Below are positions 9,128 through 17,900 of a DNA stretch of 64,000 bases, piece after piece (the first letter of the stretch is position 1; each line of letters opens with the position of its first letter). This DNA comes from an uncultured Lachnospiraceae bacterium. GTDB taxonomy: Bacteria; Bacillota; Clostridia; Lachnospirales; Lachnospiraceae. The translations under genes were made by a program, and so were the position numbers. The DNA lies in NCBI GenBank assembly GCA_910588955.1, contig CAJURQ010000001.1, positions 1-64,000 of the forward strand, written 5' to 3'. Below the pieces are notes generated by a model that searched no databases, was not told where the DNA came from, and worked only from the letters and a program-made list of their open reading frames with translations.

Positions 9128-9862
9128 ATGAGAGTTACGAGAAACTACAGAGACGGCATGGTCAATTTCAAAAAGACCAGCAAAAATTCACAGATGTCTC
9201 TTCTGCAGAGCGCGCTGAGTCGAAACAGCTCGAGCAGCAGGGCGAACAGGCTGGCAAGTCTTTTGGGAAACAGCAAGACTACCGGTACAAACAGCTTGGG
9301 AAACAGAAATTTTGTCACTTCATCTGCGAAGTCCCAGAAATTCTATTTTGACATGCAGTATCACGCAAATCAGGTTGGCGAGTATGCGGACGCCCTGAAG
9401 AGCACGGAGAAAGATTCGATTTACGATAAGGCGAGAGAGAGCGGAAACACGGATCAGATCGTATCGAATGTGAAGAGTTTTGTGAACCAGTACAACAGCA
9501 TGTTAGAGGATCTGGAGGAGTCAGGGACCAAATCGGACGCGCTAATTTTAACCCAGTTAAGCGGCATGTCAAGAACGGCGGAACGGGATCTGGCGCTGAC
9601 GGGCATTACGAGAAAGTCGGACGGCACGCTTGTGGTGGATGAGAAGAAACTGGAAGCGGCAGACGTGGATACGCTGGAAAAAGTGTGGGGCGGAAAAGGA
9701 TTTTCCACGAAGGCAGCGGCGAAGGCTGGTACGGTGGCAGCTACGGCGGAGAGAAACTTTGAGGCGGAGAAGAGCAGCACTTACAGTCCTTTCGACAGGA
9801 CAAATCTTTTTGGCAGCGGCAGCAGCAGAAGCTCGGGAAGTTATTTTAACTACAGAAGATAG
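9128..9862 (+). CDS. Putative flagellum-associated protein with FliD-like segment
   Basis: A 244-residue protein with a Ser/Asn-rich, low-complexity start (about 15-70) and end (about 215-244). Between them, residues about 110-190 resemble the C-terminal part of the flagellar cap protein FliD: VKSFVNQYNSMLEDL, then LALTGITRKSDGTLVVDEKK. Full FliD is usually twice this length, so this is not a standard cap. AGGGGG lies before the ATG. It is preceded by a SigD-type promoter and sits in a run with two other unknown genes. Most likely an accessory filament or hook-associated protein; moderate to low certainty on function. Confidence 0.65.
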   Translation: MRVTRNYRDGMVNFKKTSKNSQMSLLQSALSRNSSSSRANRLASLLGNSKTTGTNSLGNRNFVTSSAKSQKFYFDMQYHANQVGEYADALKSTEKDSIYDKARESGNTDQIVSNVKSFVNQYNSMLEDLEESGTKSDALILTQLSGMSRTAERDLALTGITRKSDGTLVVDEKKLEAADVDTLEKVWGGKGFSTKAAAKAGTVAATAERNFEAEKSSTYSPFDRTNLFGSGSSRSSGSYFNYRR

Positions 9863-9934
9863 TGACAGAAATATAACGAGCGTTATCAATAGACATTCCA
9901 ATAACGGATGCATCCGGCGGAAACGGGTATCAGA

Positions 9935-10675
9935 ATGAATCATATTAACTGGGTACAGCAGAACGAAGACTATAATGTAAAGTACCATGTGCTCAAATGG
10001 AAATCTTCTCATTTTCACGAGCCCTATTCCAGCCATGTGTCGTCCGGCACGAAGCTCAGTCAGGGCGGCGCGGCGGCTTCCTCTCCTGCTGCACAGACGC
10101 AGACGGAGGGGGAGGGAATCGGCTTTGGTCTGGCTGAGCGCGGCGGGAACGCAAGGCTGCGGCTCGGGTTCGGACTTGAGGAGTCTCTCTCAAGGAATAT
10201 ATCCGGCGGGGAGGACGGACGCGACGGCGTGAGCATATCCGCGCGGGGAATGGCAGGGCAGGAGAGCATGGGCGGCGCGGAACGGGATGCGCTGCAGAGT
10301 ATGGCGCTGGCACAAACCCATGCCGCAGAGAATACCGTAACAGCTGTTACGACAGGCGGACCGGAACAGGAAGAACGGGAGCAGAAACAGGCGGAAAAGG
10401 AAAAAACCATCGTTGCACAATCAGGCAGGGGAAGTATCCGCAACCGTCTGCAGGAGAGCGCGGCGCGTCTTCGTGAGGCGTATCAAAGACAGAAGAAAAA
10501 GGCGGCAAAGCTTGCGGTTCGGCAGATTCGGAAGAAAGAACCGGAAAAGAAAGAAAAAAAGGGAACAAGACAGGCAGCCGACAGGGAGACAATGCTCTCC
10601 ATGCAGGCAGAAAATCACTATCTGCTGGATTCCTATGACGCTACGGGAAACTACAGTATGTTGGGAAAGAAATAG
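9935..10675 (+). CDS. Low-complexity protein of unknown function
   Basis: About 246 residues if the ATG at 9935 is used; an in-frame ATG at 9908 is also possible, and neither has a strong ribosome site. After a folded-looking start (NHINWVQQNEDYNVKYH) most of the chain is disordered, rich in Ala, Gly, Gln and Glu. A basic helical region with repeated KK/RKKEPEKKEKK blocks (about 170-215) precedes a conserved-looking end (ENHYLLDSYDATGNYSMLG). No signal peptide. It follows the FliD-like gene by about 70 bases and is probably co-transcribed. Its stop codon is one base from the convergent aldo/keto reductase. No family recognised. Confidence 0.55.
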   Translation: MNHINWVQQNEDYNVKYHVLKWKSSHFHEPYSSHVSSGTKLSQGGAAASSPAAQTQTEGEGIGFGLAERGGNARLRLGFGLEESLSRNISGGEDGRDGVSISARGMAGQESMGGAERDALQSMALAQTHAAENTVTAVTTGGPEQEEREQKQAEKEKTIVAQSGRGSIRNRLQESAARLREAYQRQKKKAAKLAVRQIRKKEPEKKEKKGTRQAADRETMLSMQAENHYLLDSYDATGNYSMLGKK

Positions 10676-10676
10676 T

Positions 10677-11858
10677 TTATTTTCGTTTAACCAGTTTGTT
10701 AACCAGTTTCAACGCGGCGCGTATATAAAAAGGCTGTAAAGCCTTTTTTGCGTTCTGCAGTTCTTTTCTGATCTCAATGTGCTGGGGACAGTGCTTCTCG
10801 CAGGCGCCGCATTTGGTGCAGTTATTCATAGAAGAAGTGTCCTTTTTTAGGGATGTAATCTGTATATACTCCAAGATGGCGCTGAACTTTTTGTGTGTAG
10901 CAGTCTGGTTGTAGCAGCGGAACGCGGTGGGAATATCCACGCCGTGGGGGCAGGGCATACAGTAGCCGCAGCCGGTACAGCCTACTTTGAGATTCTGGCT
11001 GATCTCCCGGCGCACCGTGTCGATCAGGCTGTGGTCGGCAGCGGTAAAGCTGTCTGTGCCGGCTTCGCCGGCGGATTTTATATTTTCCAGAACCATCTCC
11101 TCGGAATTCATGCCGGAAAGGACGCAGGTTACTTCAGGCTGATCCCAGAGCCACTGGAAAGCCCACTGCGCCGGCGTGCGCTTCACGGAATATTCCGCGA
11201 ACGCTTTTTTCGCGCCGTCGGGCAGGGCATTCACCAGTTTACCGCCCCGCAGAGGCTCCATGATGACCACGGGAATGCCTTTGTTCGCCGCATAGTGCAG
11301 TCCCTCGCGACCTGCCTGTGTATGTTCGTCCAGATAATTGTACTGAATCTGGCAGAAATCCCAGTCGTAGGCGTCGATGAGCGCCTTAAACGTGTTCGTG
11401 TCGCCGTGAAAAGAAAATCCAATATTTCGGATAGCACATGTTTTCTTTTTCCCGGCAATCCATTCCTCGATGCCGATGCTCTGCAGACGCGCCCACACGC
11501 CGGTATCAAAGAGCATGTGCATCAGGTAAAAGTCGATGTGATCCGTTTTCAGGCGTTTAAGCTGTTCTTGAAAGAGTTTTTCCACGGACGCCGCGTTCTT
11601 TAATAGATAGTAGGGAAGCTTGTCGGCGATATAGACCTGCTCCCGGCAGTGGTTCCGTTCCAGAATCGTGCCCAGCGTTTCCTCACTGCCGGGGTAAATG
11701 TAGGCGGTGTCGAAATAGTTCACGCCGTTTTTGATGGCGAGCATAATTTCTTTTTCGGTTTTTTCCAGATTGATTTTGGTGCCAGCGCCCGTAAAGCGCA
11801 TACAGCCGTAGCCGAGAATTGACACCTCGGCGCCGTTCTTCATTTTTCTATATTGCAT
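10677..11858 (-). CDS. Aldo/keto reductase with C-terminal 4Fe-4S domain
   Basis: A 393-residue oxidoreductase. Residues 1-280 form the aldo/keto reductase barrel with the catalytic set visible: Asp and Tyr in FDTAYIYPGSEETLG, Lys in IADKLPYY and His in FYLMHML. The C-terminal part carries ferredoxin-type cysteines (CTGCGYCMPCPHGVDIP and CTKCGACEKHCP), so electrons probably reach the site through iron-sulfur clusters. This layout is common in strict anaerobes. The substrate is unknown. It is a single gene with its own promoter (11960-11988). Confidence 0.9.
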   Translation of the reverse strand: MQYRKMKNGAEVSILGYGCMRFTGAGTKINLEKTEKEIMLAIKNGVNYFDTAYIYPGSEETLGTILERNHCREQVYIADKLPYYLLKNAASVEKLFQEQLKRLKTDHIDFYLMHMLFDTGVWARLQSIGIEEWIAGKKKTCAIRNIGFSFHGDTNTFKALIDAYDWDFCQIQYNYLDEHTQAGREGLHYAANKGIPVVIMEPLRGGKLVNALPDGAKKAFAEYSVKRTPAQWAFQWLWDQPEVTCVLSGMNSEEMVLENIKSAGEAGTDSFTAADHSLIDTVRREISQNLKVGCTGCGYCMPCPHGVDIPTAFRCYNQTATHKKFSAILEYIQITSLKKDTSSMNNCTKCGACEKHCPQHIEIRKELQNAKKALQPFYIRAALKLVNKLVKRK

Positions 11859-11959
11859 ATAATCTCCGATCCAAAGCGTTTGCGCGGAAGGCGGTGCCGG
11901 ATGTTTCTCGACATGTGCAGCCGCGGTGCTTTCTGAGTTTTTGACAATCAGTTCTCTAT

Positions 11960-11988
11960 ATTATAAGTAGATTTAAGGGGGAAGTCAA
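11960..11988 (-). promoter_or_regulatory. Promoter of the aldo/keto reductase gene
   Basis: Minus-strand TTGACT (11988-11983), 17 bases, then TATAAT (11965-11960): a near-consensus sigma-A promoter about 100 bases before the start codon. Confidence 0.65.
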
Positions 11989-12110
11989 TCATTTTGCGCT
12001 AACCGATTGTCACAGAATTTACCAAAATTCTAATAAAATGTTAATAATTCTTTCCTTGTTTTTCTTCGGTATTCGGTATATATTTAGGAAAATAAACGGA
12101 GGGCAAACAG

Positions 12111-12899
12111 ATGAGTGGAAATCCATTTTTTTCATTGGACGATATGGGATTTGACGCGGAGGAGAACCAGATGATGGTCATTCCCAAGGTAGATAAGGAG
12201 ATTTATGATCAGCGCCGGAAGATGGCGGGGACGGTGGTGGATTACAAGGAGATGCGTATGCGTTACAGCTGTGCGATCAAGGAGGTAAGGACCAAGTTTG
12301 ACGTCTTAAATTCTGAGTTTAATGTCAGATACCAGCGAAATCCCATTACGGCAATCAATTCCCGCCTGAAGAGCAGCGCGAGCATTATGGACAAGCTGAA
12401 CCGCAAGGGGCTTTCCTTCACGGTGGAAAATGTGGAGGCAAATCTCTATGATGTGGCAGGCATCCGGGTCGTCTGTTCCTACGTGGACGACATTTATGTA
12501 CTTGCGGAGGCGTTGGCGCAGCAGGACGATATCACGGTGATACGCAGGAAGGATTACATCAGGAACCCGAAGCCGAACGGTTACCGCAGCTACCACATGA
12601 TCGTGAGCGTGCCGGTGTTCTTCTCCGACCAGACGCGGGAGATGGCGGTGGAGGTGCAGATCCGCACGATCGCCATGGACTTTTGGGCAAGTCTGGAGCA
12701 TCAGCTCAAATATAAGCAGGAAGTGCCCAATCAGGCGGAGATTGTTCGGAACCTGACTGTATGCGCGGAGCAGATCGCGGCGATCGATGAGCAGATGTGG
12801 CAGGTGCGACAGCAGATTGAAAGCTCGGAGGATCTGCCTACGGAGGAGGAAATTCTCATAGAGAAGCTGCGCAAGATTGATATTGCGGTAGGAGAATAG
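12111..12899 (+). CDS. Small alarmone synthetase (RelQ/YjbM-like)
   Basis: A 262-residue GTP pyrophosphokinase that makes (p)ppGpp from ATP and GTP or GDP. Only the synthetase domain is present (about residues 50-215); there is no hydrolase, TGS or ACT domain, which marks the small monofunctional class. Motifs seen are LYDVAGIRVVCSY, NPKPNGYRSYHM and EVQIRTIAMDFWASLEHQ. The C-terminal helix (about 215-255) fits the oligomerising helix of RelQ. GGAGGG precedes the ATG. It is a single gene followed by two perfect-looking hairpins without a T run. Confidence 0.93.
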   Translation: MSGNPFFSLDDMGFDAEENQMMVIPKVDKEIYDQRRKMAGTVVDYKEMRMRYSCAIKEVRTKFDVLNSEFNVRYQRNPITAINSRLKSSASIMDKLNRKGLSFTVENVEANLYDVAGIRVVCSYVDDIYVLAEALAQQDDITVIRRKDYIRNPKPNGYRSYHMIVSVPVFFSDQTREMAVEVQIRTIAMDFWASLEHQLKYKQEVPNQAEIVRNLTVCAEQIAAIDEQMWQVRQQIESSEDLPTEEEILIEKLRKIDIAVGE

Positions 12900-12900
12900 C

Positions 12901-12995
12901 GTGAGAAGAACTTCTAATCGCTCGCAGCAAGGGCTGCGTCGCGAAGAAGTTCTAAGTCTCACGCAGGAGAATGCCTGAAAAGCGGCATTCTCCGC
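12901..12995. repeat. Pair of long hairpins after the alarmone synthetase gene
   Basis: The first hairpin (12901-12962) pairs GTGAGA with TCTCAC and AGAACTTCT with AGAAGTTCT around a GCAGC/GCTGC tip. The second (12963-12995) pairs GGAGAATGCC with GGCATTCTCC. There is no T run, so they look more like a palindromic extragenic element or a processing/stability structure than a terminator. Confidence 0.6.
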
Positions 12996-13055
12996 ACAGC
13001 GAAATTATAGGGGATATGAAATACTAAAATAATTTATAAAAAATTAAAATAATTC

Positions 13056-13084
13056 TTGATTATAAGCCGGCTCTCTGTTATAGT
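13056..13084 (+). promoter_or_regulatory. Promoter of the arabinanase gene
   Basis: TTGATT (13056-13061), 17 bases, TATAGT (13079-13084), about 50 bases before the start codon. Confidence 0.55.
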
Positions 13085-13135
13085 TTTAAGTAGGAAGAAT
13101 GTCAGATTCTGATTCAACGGAAACGGAGGGTTAAC

Positions 13136-14785
13136 ATGAGAAGGAAAAAATGGTCGGCTCTGGGAATTAGCGTCCTTCTTGTATTCGGGCTTGCCGCGTG
13201 CGGCTCTTCGCAGGGTGCGCAGACAGCGGAAAGTGGGGATGCGGGAGCGCAGACGAAAGCGAGCGGAGAAACGGAAAGCACACCGGCTACAGAGGAGGGG
13301 AGCGAAGTGGGACAACTGCCTGCAGATTTGGATTTTACGGTAAACTACGACGGGATTAAGACAGCGAAGATTGAGGCTGGCGTCAGCGTTCACGATCCTT
13401 CTATCTACAAAGCGGACGGGAAATATTACATATTCGGTTCCCACATGTCAACGGCGGTATCGGAGGACCTGCGCACGTGGACGTCTCTTGGGGACGGCTA
13501 CAAGGTGAAGGACCAGATTTACTACGAACTGATGGCAAACGAGGATGCGTTCGCCTATTCCGGCAGCAAAAAGAGCCTGATTCCCACGGATGACAGGGCT
13601 TGGCACGTGTGGGCGCCGGACGTGATCTACAATGAGGAGACAGGACTTTACTACTTGTATTTCTGTACCACTTCCACATGGAATGCGTCGAACTTGTGTT
13701 ACGCGACGAGCGAAAATATCGAGGGTCCTTATGAGTGGAAGGGGGCGCTGATTTATTCCGGGTTCACGGCGGCGACGCTGGACGCGACGGATGTGACGGA
13801 ATATGTGGACCGGGATACCGCGAAGGACAGATACATCAAGAAGAGCGACGAGTATAATTTCAACAAATTTCCCAATGCCATCGACCCCACGGTGCTTTAC
13901 GACGGGGAGGGCAGGCTGTGGATGGTTTACGGTTCATGGTCGGGCGGCATGTACCTTCTGGAGCTGGACAAGGCGACCGGAGAGGTGATCCATCCCGAGG
14001 AGGACGAGGCGAAGCGCGTGGACCCCTATTTCGGGAAACGGCTGCTTGGCGGCAATCACAGCTCCATCGAGGCGCCTTACATTCTCTATGATGAGGAGAG
14101 CGGTTACTATTATCTCTTTGTCTCCTACGGTGGTCTGGTGAGAGAGGGCGGCTATCAGATTCGCGTGTTCCGATCCGAGACCATAGACGGGGACTACGTG
14201 GATATGAACGGGGAATACCCGATGGATACGAACAACCCGGAGCACTACCCTTACGGGCTGAAGCTTTCCGGCAACTATTTCCTGCCGAGTCTCGAGATGG
14301 CTTATATGGCTACAGGTCATAACTCCGCCTTCGTTGACGAGGACGGGAAGAAATATATTGTGAATCACACCCGCTTTGACAATAAGACCGAGGAGCATGA
14401 GCCGAGGGTGCACCAGTTCATCGTCAACGAGGAGGGATGGCCATGTATGCTGCCCTACGCGACGGACGGCGAGACAGTGTCAGAGAGCGGCTATGACAAG
14501 AGCGCGGTAAGCGGTAGATACTACGTGATCAATCAGGGAACGGCAATTGACGCCGAGATTGCGCAGCCCTTTATCCTCTATCTGGACGAGAGCGGTAAAG
14601 TGTACGGCGACGGCGTGGAAGGCAGCTGGGAGATGAAAGACGGCACCTGCTTTATGAAGGTTTCCTACGGCGGTAAAGATTACAGCGGCGTGTTCTGCGA
14701 GATGAACGACGAGGCGGGAACGAAGGTTATGACCTTCAGCGCGGTAGGCGGCAACGAGAGCGTCTGGGGCGTGAAGTACAACTGA
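13136..14785 (+). CDS. GH43 lipoprotein, probable endo-arabinanase
   Basis: A 549-residue membrane-anchored glycoside hydrolase. The lipobox LAAC (Cys22) ends a short signal peptide and an acidic Ser/Thr/Ala linker follows (about 23-60). The GH43 propeller shows the three catalytic acids: Asp87 in VHDPSIYK, Asp250 in NAIDPTVLYD and Glu312 in SSIEAPYILYD. WHVWAPDVIYNEETGLYYLYF and the YGSWSGGMYLLEL block fit the endo-1,5-alpha-L-arabinanase branch. The C-terminal 100 residues form a small beta domain typical of these enzymes. It would cut arabinan of pectin at the cell surface. Own promoter and terminator; the divergent-facing regulator next door may sense the sugars. Confidence 0.88.
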   Translation: MRRKKWSALGISVLLVFGLAACGSSQGAQTAESGDAGAQTKASGETESTPATEEGSEVGQLPADLDFTVNYDGIKTAKIEAGVSVHDPSIYKADGKYYIFGSHMSTAVSEDLRTWTSLGDGYKVKDQIYYELMANEDAFAYSGSKKSLIPTDDRAWHVWAPDVIYNEETGLYYLYFCTTSTWNASNLCYATSENIEGPYEWKGALIYSGFTAATLDATDVTEYVDRDTAKDRYIKKSDEYNFNKFPNAIDPTVLYDGEGRLWMVYGSWSGGMYLLELDKATGEVIHPEEDEAKRVDPYFGKRLLGGNHSSIEAPYILYDEESGYYYLFVSYGGLVREGGYQIRVFRSETIDGDYVDMNGEYPMDTNNPEHYPYGLKLSGNYFLPSLEMAYMATGHNSAFVDEDGKKYIVNHTRFDNKTEEHEPRVHQFIVNEEGWPCMLPYATDGETVSESGYDKSAVSGRYYVINQGTAIDAEIAQPFILYLDESGKVYGDGVEGSWEMKDGTCFMKVSYGGKDYSGVFCEMNDEAGTKVMTFSAVGGNESVWGVKYN

Positions 14786-14855
14786 CCGGGAGCCGAATTT
14801 CTGAAAAGGTTAAGGAGAAGTTGTGTTGTGATAAGTATGAGATCTATATAGGAAG

Positions 14856-14887
14856 AGCGTCTGCGGGAAAGCCCTGCAGGCGCTTTT
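14856..14887 (+). terminator. Terminator of the arabinanase gene
   Basis: AGCGTCTGCGGG pairs with CCCTGCAGGCGCT, followed by TTTT. Confidence 0.75.
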
Positions 14888-14904
14888 ACGCGTATAGGCA
14901 AAGA

Positions 14905-14943
14905 CAAAAAACGGCACAGACAAGATTGTCCTGCCTGTGCCGT
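14905..14943 (-). terminator. Terminator of the ArsR-type regulator gene
   Basis: ACGGCACAG and CTGTGCCGT pair perfectly; read on the minus strand the stem is followed by six T residues. Confidence 0.75.
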
Positions 14944-14981
14944 TGTATGACGCTTAAAGGTTCATATGTAAAAGGAGAGGT

Positions 14982-15908
14982 TTACTCGCCTTCCTCCATG
15001 GGCGCGTAGTGGATATTTACCTTGATGTCCTGACCGTAGTTGCCGAAGGTCTTGCCGAAGATGGTAAGACCGCCCACGTGCTCCGCGTCGTCGTCCACGG
15101 CAAGGCGGAAACGGAGGCTGCTGCGGTAATCCAGATTGAAACTGTCGATGGTCACGTCGGAAATTTTCAGCCCGTCGATAAAGGTGCCTTTCCGGTTGAT
15201 GACGAGAAGCTTTAACAGCCCGTACTGGTTCCAGTTGGGAAACCACCAGTCGGGGGTAAACAGTCCTCTGGAATCACCGAAATCTCCGGGTGAGAGCCAG
15301 TTGCCGATACACACGTCGTTTAAGTAAAAGGAGATATCGGAGGGCCATACGTTGTTGACGCCGGGCGCCTCGGAAGAGAGCTCCGCTGAGATCGTGAGCT
15401 GCGTGATCTTCTGGAAACTGGGGATGAAGTTCGGAATGTTGTACTCCACAAACCCCTTGGTAAACCAGAGAATATCCGCGCTGTAGCGGTCGGGATGGTC
15501 AAAGTAACGGGAGTCGTCGACCTCGCCGATGATCGCCTTGTCTGAGGCGAGACCGCAGGTGGGGCAGATGCGGTAGACGGAATAGTGTCCCACCTTGATA
15601 TCCGTGCTGTAGACATTCAGGATATCCTCCTGCCGCTCCAGGTCGATCAGAATCTTGTCCAGATGAACCGAGCAGATTTTCTGGTTGCCGTGCCCGGCGG
15701 ATTCACTGGAAATGGAGATCAGCCCGCAGCTTTCCAGCTTTTTGATATGGCTGGTCAGCGCGCCGTTCGTGATATTCAGGCGGGAGGCGAGCTCATTCAT
15801 GCTCATGCTGTTGTTGTCCAGAAGGATGTTTAAAATTTCGATTCGGACATCGGAGCCGAGGGCTTTGAAAATGTCCAAACCATCGTTGAGTGAAGTGATA
15901 TGTAACAA
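14982..15908 (-). CDS. ArsR-family regulator with large C-terminal domain
   Basis: About 308 residues. The TTG at 15908 is the best start because GGAGGGG stands six bases upstream; an earlier TTG (15923) would overlap that site. Residues about 5-90 form a winged helix of the ArsR type (ALGSDVRIEILNILL, then LNITNGALTSHIKKLE). The remaining 200 residues are Trp/Tyr-rich and beta-like (WFTKGFVEYNIPNFIP, SFYLNDVCIGNWLSPGDFG), reminiscent of a carbohydrate- or ligand-binding fold. Its position beside the arabinanase suggests sugar-responsive control, which is an inference. Confidence 0.8.
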   Translation of the reverse strand: MLHITSLNDGLDIFKALGSDVRIEILNILLDNNSMSMNELASRLNITNGALTSHIKKLESCGLISISSESAGHGNQKICSVHLDKILIDLERQEDILNVYSTDIKVGHYSVYRICPTCGLASDKAIIGEVDDSRYFDHPDRYSADILWFTKGFVEYNIPNFIPSFQKITQLTISAELSSEAPGVNNVWPSDISFYLNDVCIGNWLSPGDFGDSRGLFTPDWWFPNWNQYGLLKLLVINRKGTFIDGLKISDVTIDSFNLDYRSSLRFRLAVDDDAEHVGGLTIFGKTFGNYGQDIKVNIHYAPMEEGE

Positions 15909-16093
15909 GATTTTCCCCTCCAAAAAGCATTACATTTATATTTTTGTAAAATATTATAATAACAATAAAATTATATACAAAAAAGAGCAATTAGTCAATT
16001 ATGTTAAGTAATTTATATAAATAATTCGCAAAAAATACAAAAATAATTTATGTTTTATATAAAATAATGTTTTACATAAAATGACATTTTACT
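15909..16093. other. AT-rich intergenic region upstream of the regulator
   Basis: About 185 bases, over 80 percent A/T. Two near-identical words, GTTTTATATAAAA and GTTTTACATAAAA (about 16051-16080), could be operator sites. No gene is visible. Confidence 0.4.
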
Positions 16094-16124
16094 AAAAAAA
16101 ACACGGTTCCCGGAGAAACCGTGT
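16094..16124 (-). terminator. Terminator of putP
   Basis: ACACGGTT pairs with AACCGTGT; on the minus strand it is followed by a run of seven T residues. Confidence 0.75.
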
Positions 16125-16160
16125 CTCTGTGATTCCTTGATTTACAGGTTAAAATGGCGA

Positions 16161-17687
16161 TTATTTTGCGTTTACCTCGTCGAAGATGCGCACCAGCTTT
16201 TCGTCGGGCGATTTGGTGAGCAGGGATACCGCTACATTGACGAGCAGGGCGATGACAAAGGCGGGGAGCAGTTCGTAGATGGCGAACGCGCCGCCCAGCT
16301 TTGCAATCCCGTATTTCCACACAAACACCATAACGCCGCCAACAATCATACCGGCGAGCGCGCCCTGTTTGTTGGAGCGTCTCCAGAACAGCGCCAGAAG
16401 CACTACCGGACCGAAAGCCGCGCCGAAGCCTGCCCACGCGAAGGAGACGATGCCGAAGATGGAACTGTCCGGATCCTGCGCGATAAAGACGGCGATCAGT
16501 GAGATGGCGATAACCGTAAGTCTGGCGATCAGCAGGGAGGTTTTCGTGTCCAGCTTCTTTTTGCCGAAGTCCTGCACCAAATTCTGGGAAATGCTGGATG
16601 CCGCGGCAAGAAGCTGAGAATCGGCGGTGGACATCGTAGCGGCAAGAATACCTGCGAGGATAACACCTGCTATCAATGCGGGGATGACGCCGTGTGTGCT
16701 GAGTACGGAGGCGATCTGAATGATGACCGTCTCGGAATTGCTGCCTTCCAAGACAGGAATGACGCCCGCCTGCGAAAGACCGTAGCCGACCACGCCGATC
16801 AGCACGGCGATGGACATGGAGATTACCACCCATACAGTAGCAATTCTTCTGGAAAGTTTCAGCTTGTTTTCATCCTCAATTGCCATGAAGCGGAGCAGGA
16901 TGTGGGGCATACCGAAATATCCGAGTCCCCATGCAAGAGTGGAGGCAATCATAAGGGGCGTATAAGGCGCCGCCGTGCCGGTTTCCGCCGAATAGCTCTG
17001 CACCAGACTTAAGTAGCCGGGAAGACTGCTCACGGCGTCCGTGACGCCGCCAAAACCGCCTGTCACCGCTGCGCCGAAACCGACCACAATAAGAAGGGCG
17101 ATACTCATGGTGATGCCCTGAATCAGATCAGTGGTGCTCACGGCGAGGAAGCCGCCGAGCGTGCAGTAGATGACGATGACCGCCGCGCTTAAGAGCATGG
17201 CGGCAATGTAATTCATGCCGAAGAGCGTGCTGAAAAGCTTACCGCATGCCGCAAAGCCGGAGGCGGTGTAGGGCACGAAGAAGACGACGATGATCACAGC
17301 GGCGATACAGGTCAGGAAATGCCTGTCGTCGCCGTATCTTTTTGCGAAAAACTCCGGAATGGTGAAAGAACCGATTCGGCTGGAGTAGCGGCGGATTCGT
17401 CTGGAGACGAAAAGCCAGTTTAAGTAGGTGCCGATTGCCAGTCCGATCGCGGTCCAGCCCACTTCGGCAAGCCCGGCGATATAGGCAAGTCCGGGCAGCC
17501 CCATCAGAAGATAACTGCTCATATCGGACGCCTCCGCGCTCATGGCGGTAACTAAGGGACCAAGCTTTCGCCCGCCCAGATAGAATTCCGCAGCCTGCGT
17601 ATTCTTTTTGGAATAGGTGATACCGATGTAAATCATCATGCCCAGATAGGCGACGATGGCGATGATAATACAAATCTGCGATGTCAT
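16161..17687 (-). CDS. putP: Sodium/proline symporter
   Basis: A 508-residue sodium:solute symporter with about 13 membrane helices. ATG 17687 is set by AGGAGGA eight bases upstream. The PutP signature is clear: FYLGGRKLGPLVTAMSA, EASDMSSYLLMGLPG, then GSFTIPEFFAKRYGD and FGMPHILLRFMAI. It imports L-proline with sodium, either as a nutrient (Stickland-type fermentation) or an osmolyte. It is a monocistronic gene with its own promoter and terminator. SSS-family members for other substrates look similar, but the motifs favour proline. Confidence 0.9.
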   Translation of the reverse strand: MTSQICIIIAIVAYLGMMIYIGITYSKKNTQAAEFYLGGRKLGPLVTAMSAEASDMSSYLLMGLPGLAYIAGLAEVGWTAIGLAIGTYLNWLFVSRRIRRYSSRIGSFTIPEFFAKRYGDDRHFLTCIAAVIIVVFFVPYTASGFAACGKLFSTLFGMNYIAAMLLSAAVIVIYCTLGGFLAVSTTDLIQGITMSIALLIVVGFGAAVTGGFGGVTDAVSSLPGYLSLVQSYSAETGTAAPYTPLMIASTLAWGLGYFGMPHILLRFMAIEDENKLKLSRRIATVWVVISMSIAVLIGVVGYGLSQAGVIPVLEGSNSETVIIQIASVLSTHGVIPALIAGVILAGILAATMSTADSQLLAAASSISQNLVQDFGKKKLDTKTSLLIARLTVIAISLIAVFIAQDPDSSIFGIVSFAWAGFGAAFGPVVLLALFWRRSNKQGALAGMIVGGVMVFVWKYGIAKLGGAFAIYELLPAFVIALLVNVAVSLLTKSPDEKLVRIFDEVNAK

Positions 17688-17740
17688 AATGTTCCTCCTC
17701 ATCTTATACTTTAGTCTGTTAATCAGTTAAATCCTTTGCT

Positions 17741-17769
17741 ATTATAGCGGGTTTGTGGAAAATACGCAA
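17741..17769 (-). promoter_or_regulatory. putP promoter
   Basis: Minus-strand TTGCGT (17769-17764), 17 bases, TATAAT (17746-17741). Confidence 0.55.
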
Positions 17770-17810
17770 TAAAAAAAGCGGGGAAAAACATTTGTAAGGG
17801 GCGTATTCTA

Positions 17811-17839
17811 TTGATTTTATGGGAAAAATCGCATATAAT
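17811..17839 (+). promoter_or_regulatory. Promoter of the GH3-type gene
   Basis: TTGATT (17811-17816), 17 bases, TATAAT (17834-17839), about 50 bases before the ribosome site. Confidence 0.65.
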
Positions 17840-17900
17840 GTCATTATCTGCACTGTGTTTTCGGGAGAGAAATACAGTGGGTAATGAGAAGGAGGTCACA

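Noticed and set aside
10893..11603. A 236-codon plus-strand open frame
   Set aside because: Antisense to the aldo/keto reductase, whose motifs and frame are clear.
16072..16833. A 253-codon open frame on the minus strand
   Set aside because: An Arg/His-rich shadow in another frame of putP.
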